The notes under the pieces are model-generated. The model saw only the letters and a program-made list of their open reading frames with translations. It made no database searches and was not told where the DNA came from. From positions 155,902 through 219,901 of the forward strand of contig NZ_JSUS01000044.1 of the NCBI RefSeq assembly GCF_000805455.1: a stretch of 64,000 nucleotides of DNA. The letters run 5' to 3'. Positions 26,399-35,589 of this stretch are shown here, in pieces. Position 1 is the first letter of the stretch; every line of letters begins with the position of its first letter. Both the position numbers and the translations under genes were made by a program. The stretch comes from Acinetobacter sp. A47 (GTDB lineage: Bacteria > Pseudomonadota > Gammaproteobacteria > Pseudomonadales > Moraxellaceae).

Positions 26399-29038
26399 AT
26401 GGCGAAAACTCCACGCTCTGCTTCAGAAAGCACAGCAGCTTCCGCATCTGCTGCAAAGAAACGTGCCTTAGTGATTGTGGAGTCGCCTGCAAAAGCGAAA
26501 ACAATTAATAAATATCTAGGTTCACAGTTTGTGGTGAAGTCGTCGGTCGGTCATGTCCGTGATTTACCCACAGGTGGCGGGGCGAAATCGGCTGAAAAGA
26601 AGCCGGCAACGCGTGTCAAACTGACCGAGCAGCAAAAGGCGGAAAAAGCACAGACGGCTCTCATCAACCGTATGGGAGTAGACCCTGAACATGACTGGAT
26701 TGCCCATTATGAAGTGCTGCCAGGCAAAGAACATGTGGTTGCCGAACTGAAAAAACTCGCTAAGGATGCCGATGCCATCTATCTCGCAACGGATTTGGAT
26801 AGAGAAGGGGAAGCCATTGCCTGGCATTTAAGAGAAGTGATTGGCGGCGATGACAGCCGTTACCATCGTGTGGTCTTTAACGAGATTACCAAAAATGCCA
26901 TTCAGGAAGCCTTTAAACAGCCAACACGCCTCGATCTGAACCGTGTCAATGCACAACAGGCACGTCGTTTCCTTGACCGTGTGGTGGGCTTTATGGTGTC
27001 GCCATTGCTATGGGAAAAGATTGCCCGTGGCTTGTCGGCAGGCCGTGTACAATCGGTTGCGGTCAAGCTGGTGGTCGAGCGTGAACGTGAAATCCGTGCC
27101 TTTATCCCGGAAGAATACTGGCAGGTGTTTGCAGATACCTTGTCGAAAAAAGATGACATCCGTCTGGAAGCGGTGAAACAGGCCGGTAAGACACTTAAGC
27201 TCAAGAATAAAGTAGAAACAGATGCCTTGCTTAATGTCTTAAAAGATGCCGAATATAAAGTGGCATTACGCGAAGATAAACCGACCAAGGTAAATCCTAG
27301 TGCCCCTTATATCACTTCAACCCTGCAGCAGGCGGCAAGTACCCGTCTGGGTTTCTCTGTGAAGAAAACCATGATGCTGGCGCAGCGTTTGTATGAAGGC
27401 GGTTTTATTACCTACATGCGTACCGACTCCACCTTCCTGAGCGATGATGCCGTGAATATGGTACGTCAGCATATCCAGCAGAATTTTGGAGATAAGTATT
27501 TACCGGCCAAACCGAACCGCTATGGCAATAAAGCAGGCGCGCAAGAAGCCCATGAAGCGATTCGCCCGTCTGATGTCGGACTGACCGGTGACAAGCTGGC
27601 AGGTATCGAACGTGATGCCCAGCGTTTATATGATTTGATCTGGCGCCAGTTTGTGGCGTGTCAGATGACACCAGCAGAATATTTGTCTTCGACCTTGACA
27701 GTTGAAGCCGCAAATGTCGAGTTAAAGGCCAAAGGCCGTACTTTAGTGTTTGACGGTTTTACCCGTGTGCGCGGTGCCAACAAATCCGATGATGATGTGT
27801 TGCTGCCAGCAGTAAAAGTGGGTGAAGTGCTCAAGTTGGAAAAACTTGATCCAAGCCAGCATTTTACCAAACCACCGGCACGTTTTACCGAAGCCTCTTT
27901 GGTGAAAGAACTTGAGAAAAAAGGCATTGGCCGTCCATCGACCTATGCTGCGATTATTTCAACTATCCAGGAACGTGGTTATGTGAAGCTGGAAAACCGT
28001 CGTCTCTTTGCCGAGAAGATGGGCGAGATCGTGACCGATCGTCTCGATGAAAGCTTTAACAACCTGATGAACTATGCCTTCACCGCAGATCTGGAAGGTC
28101 AGCTTGACCGTGTAGCAACAGGCGAGCGTAACTGGAAAGAGCTATTAGACACTTTCTACGGTGACTTTAAAAAGCGTTTGACCAATGCCCAGGGCGAAAG
28201 CGGCATGCGCCGTAACCAGCCGGTTGAAGTGCCTGATGTGCAATGCCCTGAATGTTCACGCCCCATGCAGGTACGTACCGGAACCACTGGTGTATTCCTG
28301 GGCTGTTCAGGCTATAACCTGCCACCGAAAGAGCGCTGTAAGGGTACACTGAATTTAACTCCAGTCGAATCTCTGGCAGCGTTGTCGGATGATGATGGTG
28401 CTGAAACGGCTGACCTGATGTCAAAACATCGTTGCCCTAAATGCGGTACGGCGATGGACAGCTATGTGGTCGATGGCGGCCGTAAACTGCATGTCTGTGG
28501 TAATAATCCGGATTGTGACGGTTACGAAGTCGAAGAAGGCGAATTCAAGATCAAGGGCTATGACGGGCCAACCATTCCATGTGATAAATGTGATGGCGAA
28601 ATGCAGTTGAAAACGGGGCGTTTTGGCCCGTACTTTGCCTGCTCAAGCTGTGACAATACCCGCAAGGTCTTGAAAAATGGCCAGCCTGCGCCACCACGGG
28701 TTGACCCAATCAAGATGGAACATATCCGTTCAACCAAACACGATGATTTCTTTGTGTTACGTGACGGTGCGGCAGGTCTATTCCTGGCAGCCAGCAAGTT
28801 CCCGAAAATCCGTGAAACACGTGCACCGAAAGTAGCCGAATTGCGTAGTGTGGCGGAACAGCTTGATCCGAAGTATCAATTCCTGCTGCAAGCGCCAGAT
28901 GTTGATCCTGAAGGCAACCCAACCGTGGTGAAATTCAGCCGTAAAAACCAGTCACAGTATGTGGGTTCTGAAACGGCTGAAGGCAAGCAGACCAAATGGA
29001 GTCTGGTATATCAGGATGGGAAATGGGTAGACGGTTAA
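26399..29038 (+). CDS. topA: DNA topoisomerase I
   Basis: TopA, 879 residues, relaxes negative supercoils. The Toprim domain begins at about residue 22 ([34 protein letters not shown]). The active tyrosine is in [13 protein letters not shown]. Three C4-type zinc ribbons follow near the C-terminus (CPECSRPMQ..., CPKCGTAMD..., CDKCDGEMQ...FACSSC), then a topo C-terminal domain ([20 protein letters not shown]). Full length with a Ser/Ala-rich N-terminal tail. Confidence 0.97.
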   Translation: MAKTPRSASESTAASASAAKKRALVIVESPAKAKTINKYLGSQFVVKSSVGHVRDLPTGGGAKSAEKKPATRVKLTEQQKAEKAQTALINRMGVDPEHDWIAHYEVLPGKEHVVAELKKLAKDADAIYLATDLDREGEAIAWHLREVIGGDDSRYHRVVFNEITKNAIQEAFKQPTRLDLNRVNAQQARRFLDRVVGFMVSPLLWEKIARGLSAGRVQSVAVKLVVEREREIRAFIPEEYWQVFADTLSKKDDIRLEAVKQAGKTLKLKNKVETDALLNVLKDAEYKVALREDKPTKVNPSAPYITSTLQQAASTRLGFSVKKTMMLAQRLYEGGFITYMRTDSTFLSDDAVNMVRQHIQQNFGDKYLPAKPNRYGNKAGAQEAHEAIRPSDVGLTGDKLAGIERDAQRLYDLIWRQFVACQMTPAEYLSSTLTVEAANVELKAKGRTLVFDGFTRVRGANKSDDDVLLPAVKVGEVLKLEKLDPSQHFTKPPARFTEASLVKELEKKGIGRPSTYAAIISTIQERGYVKLENRRLFAEKMGEIVTDRLDESFNNLMNYAFTADLEGQLDRVATGERNWKELLDTFYGDFKKRLTNAQGESGMRRNQPVEVPDVQCPECSRPMQVRTGTTGVFLGCSGYNLPPKERCKGTLNLTPVESLAALSDDDGAETADLMSKHRCPKCGTAMDSYVVDGGRKLHVCGNNPDCDGYEVEEGEFKIKGYDGPTIPCDKCDGEMQLKTGRFGPYFACSSCDNTRKVLKNGQPAPPRVDPIKMEHIRSTKHDDFFVLRDGAAGLFLAASKFPKIRETRAPKVAELRSVAEQLDPKYQFLLQAPDVDPEGNPTVVKFSRKNQSQYVGSETAEGKQTKWSLVYQDGKWVDG

Positions 29039-29064
29039 AAGATTTTTAACCACGGGTTGAATAA

Positions 29065-30009
29065 ATGGATTTAAGACCTAAAAAACTTGCAGTACTTATT
29101 GATGCGGATAACTCTTCTGTAAACTCAATAGAGTCAGTTCTAGAGGAAGTTGCAAAATATGGTATTGCAAGTGTAAAAAGAGTGTATGGTGATTGGAGTA
29201 GTGATACATTAAAAAAATGGCGTGATGTATTGTTACCTCATGCCATAACACCAGTACAGCAATTTGCCTATACAACTGGTAAAGATGCTACAGATATGAT
29301 TCTCATTATTGATGCAATGGATTTATTATATGGTGGGGCATTAGATGGTTTTTGTATCGTTTCTAGTGATAGCGATTTTACGCCATTAGCCTCGAGGATT
29401 AGAGAAAGTGGTTTAACTGTTTATGGTTTTGGGCGGAAAAAAACACCAGAGTCTTTTAAAAAAGCATGTGATAAATTTATTTTTGTTGAAAATCTTTCTG
29501 AAGAGGAAGAGATAAAACAACATACTATAAAGAAAAATGATGAGAAAGAAATAAAGACGGAGCGATCGCCACTAGAGTTAGATAAATATACGCTTAATTT
29601 GATTTATAAGGCTGTGAAAGAGAATGCTGATGACAGTGGTTGGGCCTACCTTGGATTGGTGGGTAGCTATATCACAAATGTAAAGCCTGATTTTGACACT
29701 AGAAACTATCATCATGATAAACTATCAAGTTTAATAAATGCCTTGAATTTATTTGAAATAAAAATGAAAGGCAGTCAGATGTATTTAAGGAAACGTAGTT
29801 TCAGTACTTTTGTTAAGTTTGTGCAGAAGGCAATTAATCAGCATAGTAATATGGAGGGGTGGGCTGAGATAAAACATATTATCGAAATTCTGCAGAAATC
29901 GGATTTTAATCTTCATAATTATGAAGATGCAATAAACTCAATTCATAATGGATGGATTGAGTTTTCAGTTAATGGCCAGATGATAAAAGTTTCTAAATTA
30001 ATGCCATAA
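29065..30009 (+). CDS. NYN-domain putative RNase with OST-HTH/LOTUS domain
   Basis: A 314-residue protein. NYN (PIN-like) nuclease domain at about residues 5-150 with acidic residues in LIDADN, TGKDATDM and VSSDSDFTPLASRIRESGLTVYGFG. A charged linker follows, then an OST-HTH/LOTUS-type RNA-binding domain (about 175-250). The last 65 residues may be a second, diverged copy. Visibly more AT-rich than topA and the genes downstream, suggesting transfer. It starts 26 bp after topA. Likely an RNA-degrading or RNA-binding enzyme; target unknown. Confidence 0.8.
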   Translation: MDLRPKKLAVLIDADNSSVNSIESVLEEVAKYGIASVKRVYGDWSSDTLKKWRDVLLPHAITPVQQFAYTTGKDATDMILIIDAMDLLYGGALDGFCIVSSDSDFTPLASRIRESGLTVYGFGRKKTPESFKKACDKFIFVENLSEEEEIKQHTIKKNDEKEIKTERSPLELDKYTLNLIYKAVKENADDSGWAYLGLVGSYITNVKPDFDTRNYHHDKLSSLINALNLFEIKMKGSQMYLRKRSFSTFVKFVQKAINQHSNMEGWAEIKHIIEILQKSDFNLHNYEDAINSIHNGWIEFSVNGQMIKVSKLMP

Positions 30010-30114
30010 TAAAACCATAAAAATTATAATGTTATTAAAGTATTGTACCTATTTTGTCGAAGCATCATACCTTAATTAACTATGAGTCTAATTTTAACGT
30101 CTTGGGGAAATAGG

Positions 30115-30873
30115 ATGTGGAAAAATATCCGGGTTGCGATCTTGCTGGCCATATTGCTGGTGGTCGCCATAAATGCCTATCGTGATCAGAATCAGGACTG
30201 GAACCGGCCGGTTCATATTTTATTGCATCCGATCAATGCCGATGGCCGAGCCAGCACACAACAGTATATTCAGCAGTTACAGCAAGATGACTTTGCCGAG
30301 GTCAAGCACTATCTGGAAAAAAATAGCCAGCAGTATCGTGGGCAAAGCAGCTACTTCATAATTCAGATTGGGCGGGAACTGCAACAAACACCCCCGAAGA
30401 TGGCTGAACAGCCGAGTATCTTGAATAATATTGTATGGAGCCTGAAGTTCAGGTTTTATGCATGGCAGCAGCATCAGTCAAAAGATGGTTCGCCAAGTTT
30501 GACGCTATATCTGAATTATTATGATCCGAAGCAGCGCAGGGAGCTGAAGCATTCAACCGCACTGGAGCGAGGACGGATTGGTTCGGTCAATCTATTTGCT
30601 TCACCCAAACAGGCGGCACAAAACAATGTAGTGCTGGTACATGAATTACTGCATGGTTTTGGCGCAACCGACAAATATAATTTGAGTAATGGCGAACCGA
30701 TTTTTCCGGCTGGCTATGCACAAGCAGATCGGCAGCCTCTGTATCCACAAATACAGGCAGAGATCATGGGAGGGCGCATCCCTCTTTCAGCAGTGCAGAG
30801 TAAAATGCCAAATGACCTGAATGAAACCATGATCGGTGTTTTAACGGCTACAGAAGTGGGATGGGTCAAGTAA
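30115..30873 (+). CDS. Membrane-anchored putative zinc metallopeptidase
   Basis: A 252-residue protein with an N-terminal membrane anchor (IRVAILLAILLVVAINAY) and an extracytoplasmic domain. Motif VLVHELLHGFGATDKY (about residues 180-195) fits the metzincin form HExxHxxGxxD, with Met-containing segments downstream. No family name recognised. The ATG at 30115 has GGGGA at good spacing; the earlier ATG at 30082 does not. Probably a periplasmic peptidase with unknown substrate. Confidence 0.65.
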   Translation: MWKNIRVAILLAILLVVAINAYRDQNQDWNRPVHILLHPINADGRASTQQYIQQLQQDDFAEVKHYLEKNSQQYRGQSSYFIIQIGRELQQTPPKMAEQPSILNNIVWSLKFRFYAWQQHQSKDGSPSLTLYLNYYDPKQRRELKHSTALERGRIGSVNLFASPKQAAQNNVVLVHELLHGFGATDKYNLSNGEPIFPAGYAQADRQPLYPQIQAEIMGGRIPLSAVQSKMPNDLNETMIGVLTATEVGWVK

Positions 30874-31043
30874 TCTGTGGATAAGTCCGGATTTATCCAT
30901 AACTTAAAATAGAAGCAGCAAAAGCGCATATAAAACACAATTTTTCTGACATTCCGTCATTAATTTTCAACATGCCTTATACAGAATTGGGCAGTAAATA
31001 GGCTCAATATAGCCATATAACATTGAAGATAAAAGAGTAAATA

Positions 31044-31616
31044 ATGATGAAAACAGTGGGTAATGACCTGATTCGCAATCAGCTCCATGCTGATCGTAAA
31101 TGGTATCTGCTATTAGGCGTGTTACTGGTTATTTTTGGCTTGGTTCTTTTAGCTGCGCTACCATTCGCCACCTTGTCTGCCGTACTTTTATTTGGCGTCT
31201 TGATGATGCTGGGCGGCGTTTTGCATTTTATTGCTGCATTTACCGTGTTTAAAGGCGGTACGCGCTGGCTGTGGGCCTTATTCGGTGTGCTGTATCTGGT
31301 GGCGGGTTATTTTGCCTTTACCACACCGGTCATCACTGCGGTGGTGCTCACCAGTTTTCTGGCCATTGCCCTGATCATTGCGGGCATTATCCGTACCGTG
31401 AATGCATTTATCCTGCGACCGGTTTCAGGCTGGGGCTGGGTGCTGTTCTCTGGCATATTAACCCTGCTTACCGGGATTCTGATCCTGTCATCGCCTGATT
31501 CACCATTTTGGGTACTGGGCATGTTCCTGGCAATCGATATTTTATTCCAGGGCATTAACTATCTGAGTTTTGCAGGCGCAATCAAGCAATTGCCGCATAG
31601 CTCAACCACGGTTTAA
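31044..31616 (+). CDS. HdeD-family membrane protein
   Basis: A 190-residue protein with six hydrophobic segments in pairs, typical of the DUF308/HdeD family (LLGVLLVIFGLVLLAALPF, VLFGVLMMLGGVLHFIAAF, GWVLFSGILTLLTGILIL). HdeD supports acid resistance in E. coli; other members are uncharacterised. Monocistronic, ending in the terminator at 31637. Confidence 0.85.
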   Translation: MMKTVGNDLIRNQLHADRKWYLLLGVLLVIFGLVLLAALPFATLSAVLLFGVLMMLGGVLHFIAAFTVFKGGTRWLWALFGVLYLVAGYFAFTTPVITAVVLTSFLAIALIIAGIIRTVNAFILRPVSGWGWVLFSGILTLLTGILILSSPDSPFWVLGMFLAIDILFQGINYLSFAGAIKQLPHSSTTV

Positions 31617-31636
31617 TTGACCATGTTAAAATTTTT

Positions 31637-31662
31637 GAGCATGCGCAGGGCATGCTCTTTTT
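31637..31662 (+). terminator. Terminator of the HdeD-like gene
   Basis: GAGCATGC-GCAGG-GCATGCTC followed by TTTTT. Confidence 0.9.
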
Positions 31663-31734
31663 GTTTTGTTGCAAGAAACATTTACATGGCTTTAGTCTGT
31701 TAAAATATCGATTCGTTTTTAACTGACCGATTGT

Positions 31735-33714
31735 ATGACGCTTGCCAAGCTAATTGATGAACTGAATCCGCAACAGAAACAGGCTGCCACCACGACTGCA
31801 CAAAACTGTCTGGTTCTGGCAGGGGCCGGATGTGGTAAAACCAAAACCATTGTGGCGAGATCGGCATATTTAATTGATCAGGGCTTGCCTGCGCAGCAGA
31901 TCCAGATCCTGACCTTTACCCGTCGGGCTGCAAGCGAAATCGTGACCCGTGTCGAGCAGCATATGGGGGCACAGGCCAAGGGCTTGCGTGCTTCGACCTT
32001 TCACACCTTTTGCATGTATTTGTTACGTCGTAATCCGCGCGCCTTTGGCCTGATCCAGTTCAGCATTATTGACCGTGATGACCAGTTGCTGATGTTCCGT
32101 TTATTGCGTGGCAAGGATAAAGGCAATGTGTTGCCCAAAGCGGCTGAGTTATGTGATCTGTATTCTTATGCCCGTAATACCAAGACCAAACTTTCAGATG
32201 CTTTATTGCAGCAGTTACCGCAAGCAGTTGAGTACAAGGCGCAAATTGCAGAGCTGATGCAAGCCTATGAACAGCGTAAGCAAGAGCGCAATTTTCTCGA
32301 CTATGATGACATCCTGTCGATTGTGGCTGTGCATTTGCAAAACTCACCCGAACTGGTGCAATGGGTCACGGGTTTCTGTTCAGCGCTGCTGGTTGATGAA
32401 ATGCAGGACACCAATCCGTTGCAATGGGCGTTGCTGCAACCCTTGGTCGGCAAGGTCAAACTGTTTTGTGTCGGTGATGATGCACAATCGATTTATGGCT
32501 TCCGCGGCGCGGATTTTGAAAATATTCATCATTTCAAAGAGCGTGTTCCTGATGCGCAAGTGCTGACGCTGGAAATGAACTATCGTTCCACGCAGGGGAT
32601 TCTGGATTTATCCAACTGGTTACTGGCGCAAAGTCCGATTGAGTATGACAAACATCTGCAAGCCTATCGCGGTAAGGGCCTAAAGCCTCAGTTGCATATC
32701 CTGAGCAATGAGTTTGAAGAAGCGAACTGGATTATTCAGGATTTAAATCGCCGGCATATGCAAGGCGCGGCGTGGGCGGAGCATATGGTGCTGTTACGTT
32801 CAGGTTTTAGTGGGCGTTATCTGGAAGGCGCCCTGATTGCTGCCAATATTCCCTACCGTTTTATTGGCGGGGTGAAATTGCTGGAATCGGCGCATGTCAA
32901 GGATGTATTGAGTCTGCTCCGTGTCAGTGTCAATCCGCAGGATGATCTGGCCTGGATGCGCTTTTTAACACTCTGGGATGGTGTCGGCGATGTCGGTGCC
33001 AGCAAACTGGCTCAGGAACTGATTCAACTGCCTGACATTGAGGCACGTTGCCAGCGTTTGGAGCGTCATGGCAAAGTACCTCAGCAAGCCATCCTGATCC
33101 TGATGCAGCTGGATGTATTGCAGCAACATGTCGAAGCCTGCATTGGGCTGGCGCTGGATGCCCTGAGTGAACAGCTGGAAAATAACTATAAAACCAAAGA
33201 CTGGGGGCGCCGGGTCAAGGATTTTGATCTGGTCAAGCAACTGGCACGTAAACACAGTTCTCTCGGCGAGTTTCTGGAGGAATATGTACTCGATCCAATC
33301 TCGGTTTCAGAAATTGATAAAACCCCAGATCAGGACCTGGTGACGCTGATTACGATCCATTCGGCGAAAGGTGCCGAGCAGAAAGTCTGTTATGTGCCGC
33401 ATGTCTCGCCAACACAGTATCCGCATGCACGGGCACAGGGCGATTTTGACGATGTGGAGGAAGAGCGCCGTGTGCTGTATGTGGCCTTGACCCGTGCCGA
33501 GAATGAACTCATTTTGACGAAACAGAATTTAAATTTGTGGGCACATGATCAGTATGATGAGCTTGGCCGTAAAATAGAAAGTTATTTTCTCAATGATTTA
33601 CCTCAACATTTGGTCGATATTCAAATCCACCGTGATATTCCGCGTGCTTATGGGCAAGCCAGTCGCTCGCGTTCGAGTGCAATCAATTTAGGTTTTGGCA
33701 TCGATTTGGATTAA
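31735..33714 (+). CDS. UvrD/Rep-like superfamily 1 DNA helicase
   Basis: A 659-residue SF1A helicase. Walker A is LAGAGCGKTKT, motif Ia is LTFTRRAASEI, Walker B is LLVDEMQDTNP (Met where Phe is usual), motif III is GDDAQSIYGFRGADF, motif IV is LEMNYRST, motif V is TIHSAKGAEQK and motif VI is YVALTRAENEL. Shorter than UvrD (about 720) and lacking its C-terminal tail. Role in repair or replication restart is likely; exact partner not inferable. ATG at 31735. Confidence 0.92.
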   Translation: MTLAKLIDELNPQQKQAATTTAQNCLVLAGAGCGKTKTIVARSAYLIDQGLPAQQIQILTFTRRAASEIVTRVEQHMGAQAKGLRASTFHTFCMYLLRRNPRAFGLIQFSIIDRDDQLLMFRLLRGKDKGNVLPKAAELCDLYSYARNTKTKLSDALLQQLPQAVEYKAQIAELMQAYEQRKQERNFLDYDDILSIVAVHLQNSPELVQWVTGFCSALLVDEMQDTNPLQWALLQPLVGKVKLFCVGDDAQSIYGFRGADFENIHHFKERVPDAQVLTLEMNYRSTQGILDLSNWLLAQSPIEYDKHLQAYRGKGLKPQLHILSNEFEEANWIIQDLNRRHMQGAAWAEHMVLLRSGFSGRYLEGALIAANIPYRFIGGVKLLESAHVKDVLSLLRVSVNPQDDLAWMRFLTLWDGVGDVGASKLAQELIQLPDIEARCQRLERHGKVPQQAILILMQLDVLQQHVEACIGLALDALSEQLENNYKTKDWGRRVKDFDLVKQLARKHSSLGEFLEEYVLDPISVSEIDKTPDQDLVTLITIHSAKGAEQKVCYVPHVSPTQYPHARAQGDFDDVEEERRVLYVALTRAENELILTKQNLNLWAHDQYDELGRKIESYFLNDLPQHLVDIQIHRDIPRAYGQASRSRSSAINLGFGIDLD

Positions 33715-33777
33715 ACTACCCGGATTCAATTGTTTTGATTTGCCAGTTTGCTGGTGAATCATATTTTAGGTTTTAGC

Positions 33778-34023
33778 ATGAAAATTTTAGTTCGTAATTT
33801 AGATCGTAGCGTGACCGAAGCAGAAGTGCTCGACTTATTTAAAGCCTATGGCAAAGTCGAGTCGTGTGTGGTGGTCAAAGATGCTGAAACAGGAAAATCG
33901 AAAGGCTTTGGATTTGTAGAGATGCCAAATCCGCGTGAAGCGATTAAAGCGGTAAAAGGCTTAAACACCTTGAAAGTAAAAGGCTATGGCATCCGTGTGA
34001 AAATTGCGGAAGATAAAGCTTAA
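33778..34023 (+). CDS. RRM-domain RNA-binding protein
   Basis: An 81-residue single RRM with RNP2 ILVRNL and RNP1 KGFGFVEM, like the small bacterial and cyanobacterial Rbp proteins. The ATG at 33778 fits the domain start. An upstream ATG at 33748 would add 10 unconserved residues. Stands 63 bp after the helicase stop. Confidence 0.9.
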   Translation: MKILVRNLDRSVTEAEVLDLFKAYGKVESCVVVKDAETGKSKGFGFVEMPNPREAIKAVKGLNTLKVKGYGIRVKIAEDKA

Positions 34024-34029
34024 TTCTGT

Positions 34030-34242
34030 ATGTTAAAGCAATATACCGCTTTATCGGTTGTTGCTCAAAATGCCGGGCGAATTGTGCAAGGTCAGAAAAC
34101 CTTGGAAGTTCGCTCATGGCATCCTGAGGTATTGCCTTTAAAAGATGTAGTAATTGTCGAGAATCAAAACTTTATCTGCTCGAGCTGGGCATTGAGTAAC
34201 TTGTTTTCGCTTTATTTACCCCATGTTTGTCCCCAACCCTGA
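34030..34242 (+). pseudogene. 5' remnant of an ASCH-domain gene
   Basis: The first 48 or so codons (LSVVAQNAGRIVQGQKTLEVRSWHP ... VVIVENQNF) look like the start of an ASCH-domain protein, a PUA-like RNA-binding fold usually over 100 residues long. After about position 34175 the sequence no longer fits and the frame ends within the tail of the convergent EF-hand gene. Best read as a truncation by deletion. The six bp between it and the RRM gene suggest a former operon. Confidence 0.6.
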
Positions 34243-34556
34243 CAAGGGTTGATGAAATAGCCATAGATATTGGTGATTTCTTGTTGGTCGATTAAGCCAT
34301 TATGATCCTGATCGAGTGCTTTAAAAATCTTTATGCGTTTACGGTCGAGCGGGAAAAATTGTTTTTGCCAGGAGACAGGTTGATCTTTTAGTTCAATGAG
34401 TTTTGTCCATTCATTTTGATCAATCATTTGATCTCGGTTGAGATCATAATCGACATAGAGTTTTTCCCAGTCCAAACCAGTAGGTTCACAGCTATAAGCG
34501 GTTGAAATGGCCATACAGCATATAAAGCTCAGGATGGCTTGTTGAATATGACGCAT
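34212..34556 (-). CDS. Secreted EF-hand protein
   Basis: A 114-residue protein with a signal peptide (AILSFICCMAISTAYSC) and two EF-hand loops: DYDLNRDQMIDQNEW and DQDHNGLIDQQEI, each with acidic residues at the calcium positions 1, 3, 5 and 12. Probably binds calcium in the periplasm. The ATG at 34556 is preferred; a TTG four codons upstream is in frame. Its promoter region overlaps the start of the divergent DUF6586 gene. Confidence 0.75.
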   Translation of the reverse strand: MRHIQQAILSFICCMAISTAYSCEPTGLDWEKLYVDYDLNRDQMIDQNEWTKLIELKDQPVSWQKQFFPLDRKRIKIFKALDQDHNGLIDQQEITNIYGYFINPCQGWGQTWGK

Positions 34557-34640
34557 GGGCTGGCTCAAAAGATATTGATTTTATCATTAAAGCATTTAAT
34601 CTTAAGCTATCCAAGAGAAAGGATTTTGAAGGAAAAGATT

Positions 34641-35144
34641 ATGTCCCGTGTTGCTCGTTATCATGCAGATCGTACCAACCAAAAACTGTATTTTGCCCGT
34701 CTTGCATGTCAACAAGCTGAACAGACAGAACATATCCAGCAGGCACAAGCCTATCGTGAAGCTGCTGTTTTCCATCTGCATGGCGCAATTCTGGCATTTT
34801 TACAGGAGCTGGTGCGTTACTATCGCCTGAATGATTTACAGCCGACCTTTAAGTCAATTGAAGAACATATGGCAGACAAAGGTCAGGTCTCTCCCGAGAT
34901 TCAGGTATTACAGCAACTGGCAAAAGACGGTTTTGTTGCAGAACTAAAACGTGCCTACCGGATGTGCCAGTATGCACCCGAGCCCTCTGCACCAGAACCT
35001 GAAAATGAAACTTCTTCCAATCTGATTATCAAGGTGACACAAAGCCCACAGGCCTGGTTGCCTGATGCCAAAATCTTGCGGGAATGGCATCGTGAATTAA
35101 GTCACTTAATTGATGGTTTTCGTAATGAAATGGTGGAGTTCTAA
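34641..35144 (+). CDS. DUF6586-like protein
   Basis: A 167-residue soluble protein beginning SRVARYHADRTNQKLYFARLACQQAEQ, which I associate with the DUF6586 family of Pseudomonas and Acinetobacter. Mostly helical, with a Pro/Glu-rich loop near residues 112-123. The ATG at 34641 has AAGGA 8 nt ahead. Frames extending upstream have no such signal. Function unknown. Confidence 0.7.
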   Translation: MSRVARYHADRTNQKLYFARLACQQAEQTEHIQQAQAYREAAVFHLHGAILAFLQELVRYYRLNDLQPTFKSIEEHMADKGQVSPEIQVLQQLAKDGFVAELKRAYRMCQYAPEPSAPEPENETSSNLIIKVTQSPQAWLPDAKILREWHRELSHLIDGFRNEMVEF

Positions 35145-35256
35145 GTCAAAACTTTAATGTGACTTGAAATCTGGTCTATCAGTACTTATATAAATAAGAC
35201 GTGAGAGCGCAAAGTATCCGATACTTTGCCACCATGTTGAAACATGGAGAAAATTT

Positions 35257-35535
35257 ATGTCAATGCAACAGTTAAAAGAACTATTTGGTAATCAGGAAGC
35301 AATTCTTGAACTGGTTCAACTCGAAGGTGGTGAGCTTGCTTTGCGCAATGCCGGTTCTGAAAATGAGCCTTTGGTCAAAATACAGTTTAGTGAAGAAGTG
35401 AAAGCGATTCTGGGCGACCAGACGCCAACCGTGGCGCAGCATATGATTCAGGCCGCTTTGTTTGGATTGCTGGAAAAGCAGGTGAATCAGTGGCAGGCAG
35501 AAGTCGTAGACGAGCAGCCGACCCATTTTAGTTAA
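35257..35535 (+). CDS. Small protein of unknown function
   Basis: A 92-residue acidic protein (SMQQLKELFGNQEAILEL ... VAQHMIQAALFGLLEKQVNQW) with no motif I recognise. GGAG precedes the ATG and a terminator follows the stop, so it is a real gene unit. Codon use matches the neighbours. Confidence 0.7.
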   Translation: MSMQQLKELFGNQEAILELVQLEGGELALRNAGSENEPLVKIQFSEEVKAILGDQTPTVAQHMIQAALFGLLEKQVNQWQAEVVDEQPTHFS

Positions 35536-35547
35536 TCCTGAAAGATA

Positions 35548-35574
35548 AAAAGCGTACACGAGGTACGCTTTTTT
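35548..35574. terminator. Bidirectional terminator
   Basis: AAAAGCGTAC-ACGAG-GTACGCTTTT, between the small gene and the convergent antiporter gene. Confidence 0.9.
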
Positions 35575-35589
35575 GTTTTGAGAAATTTC

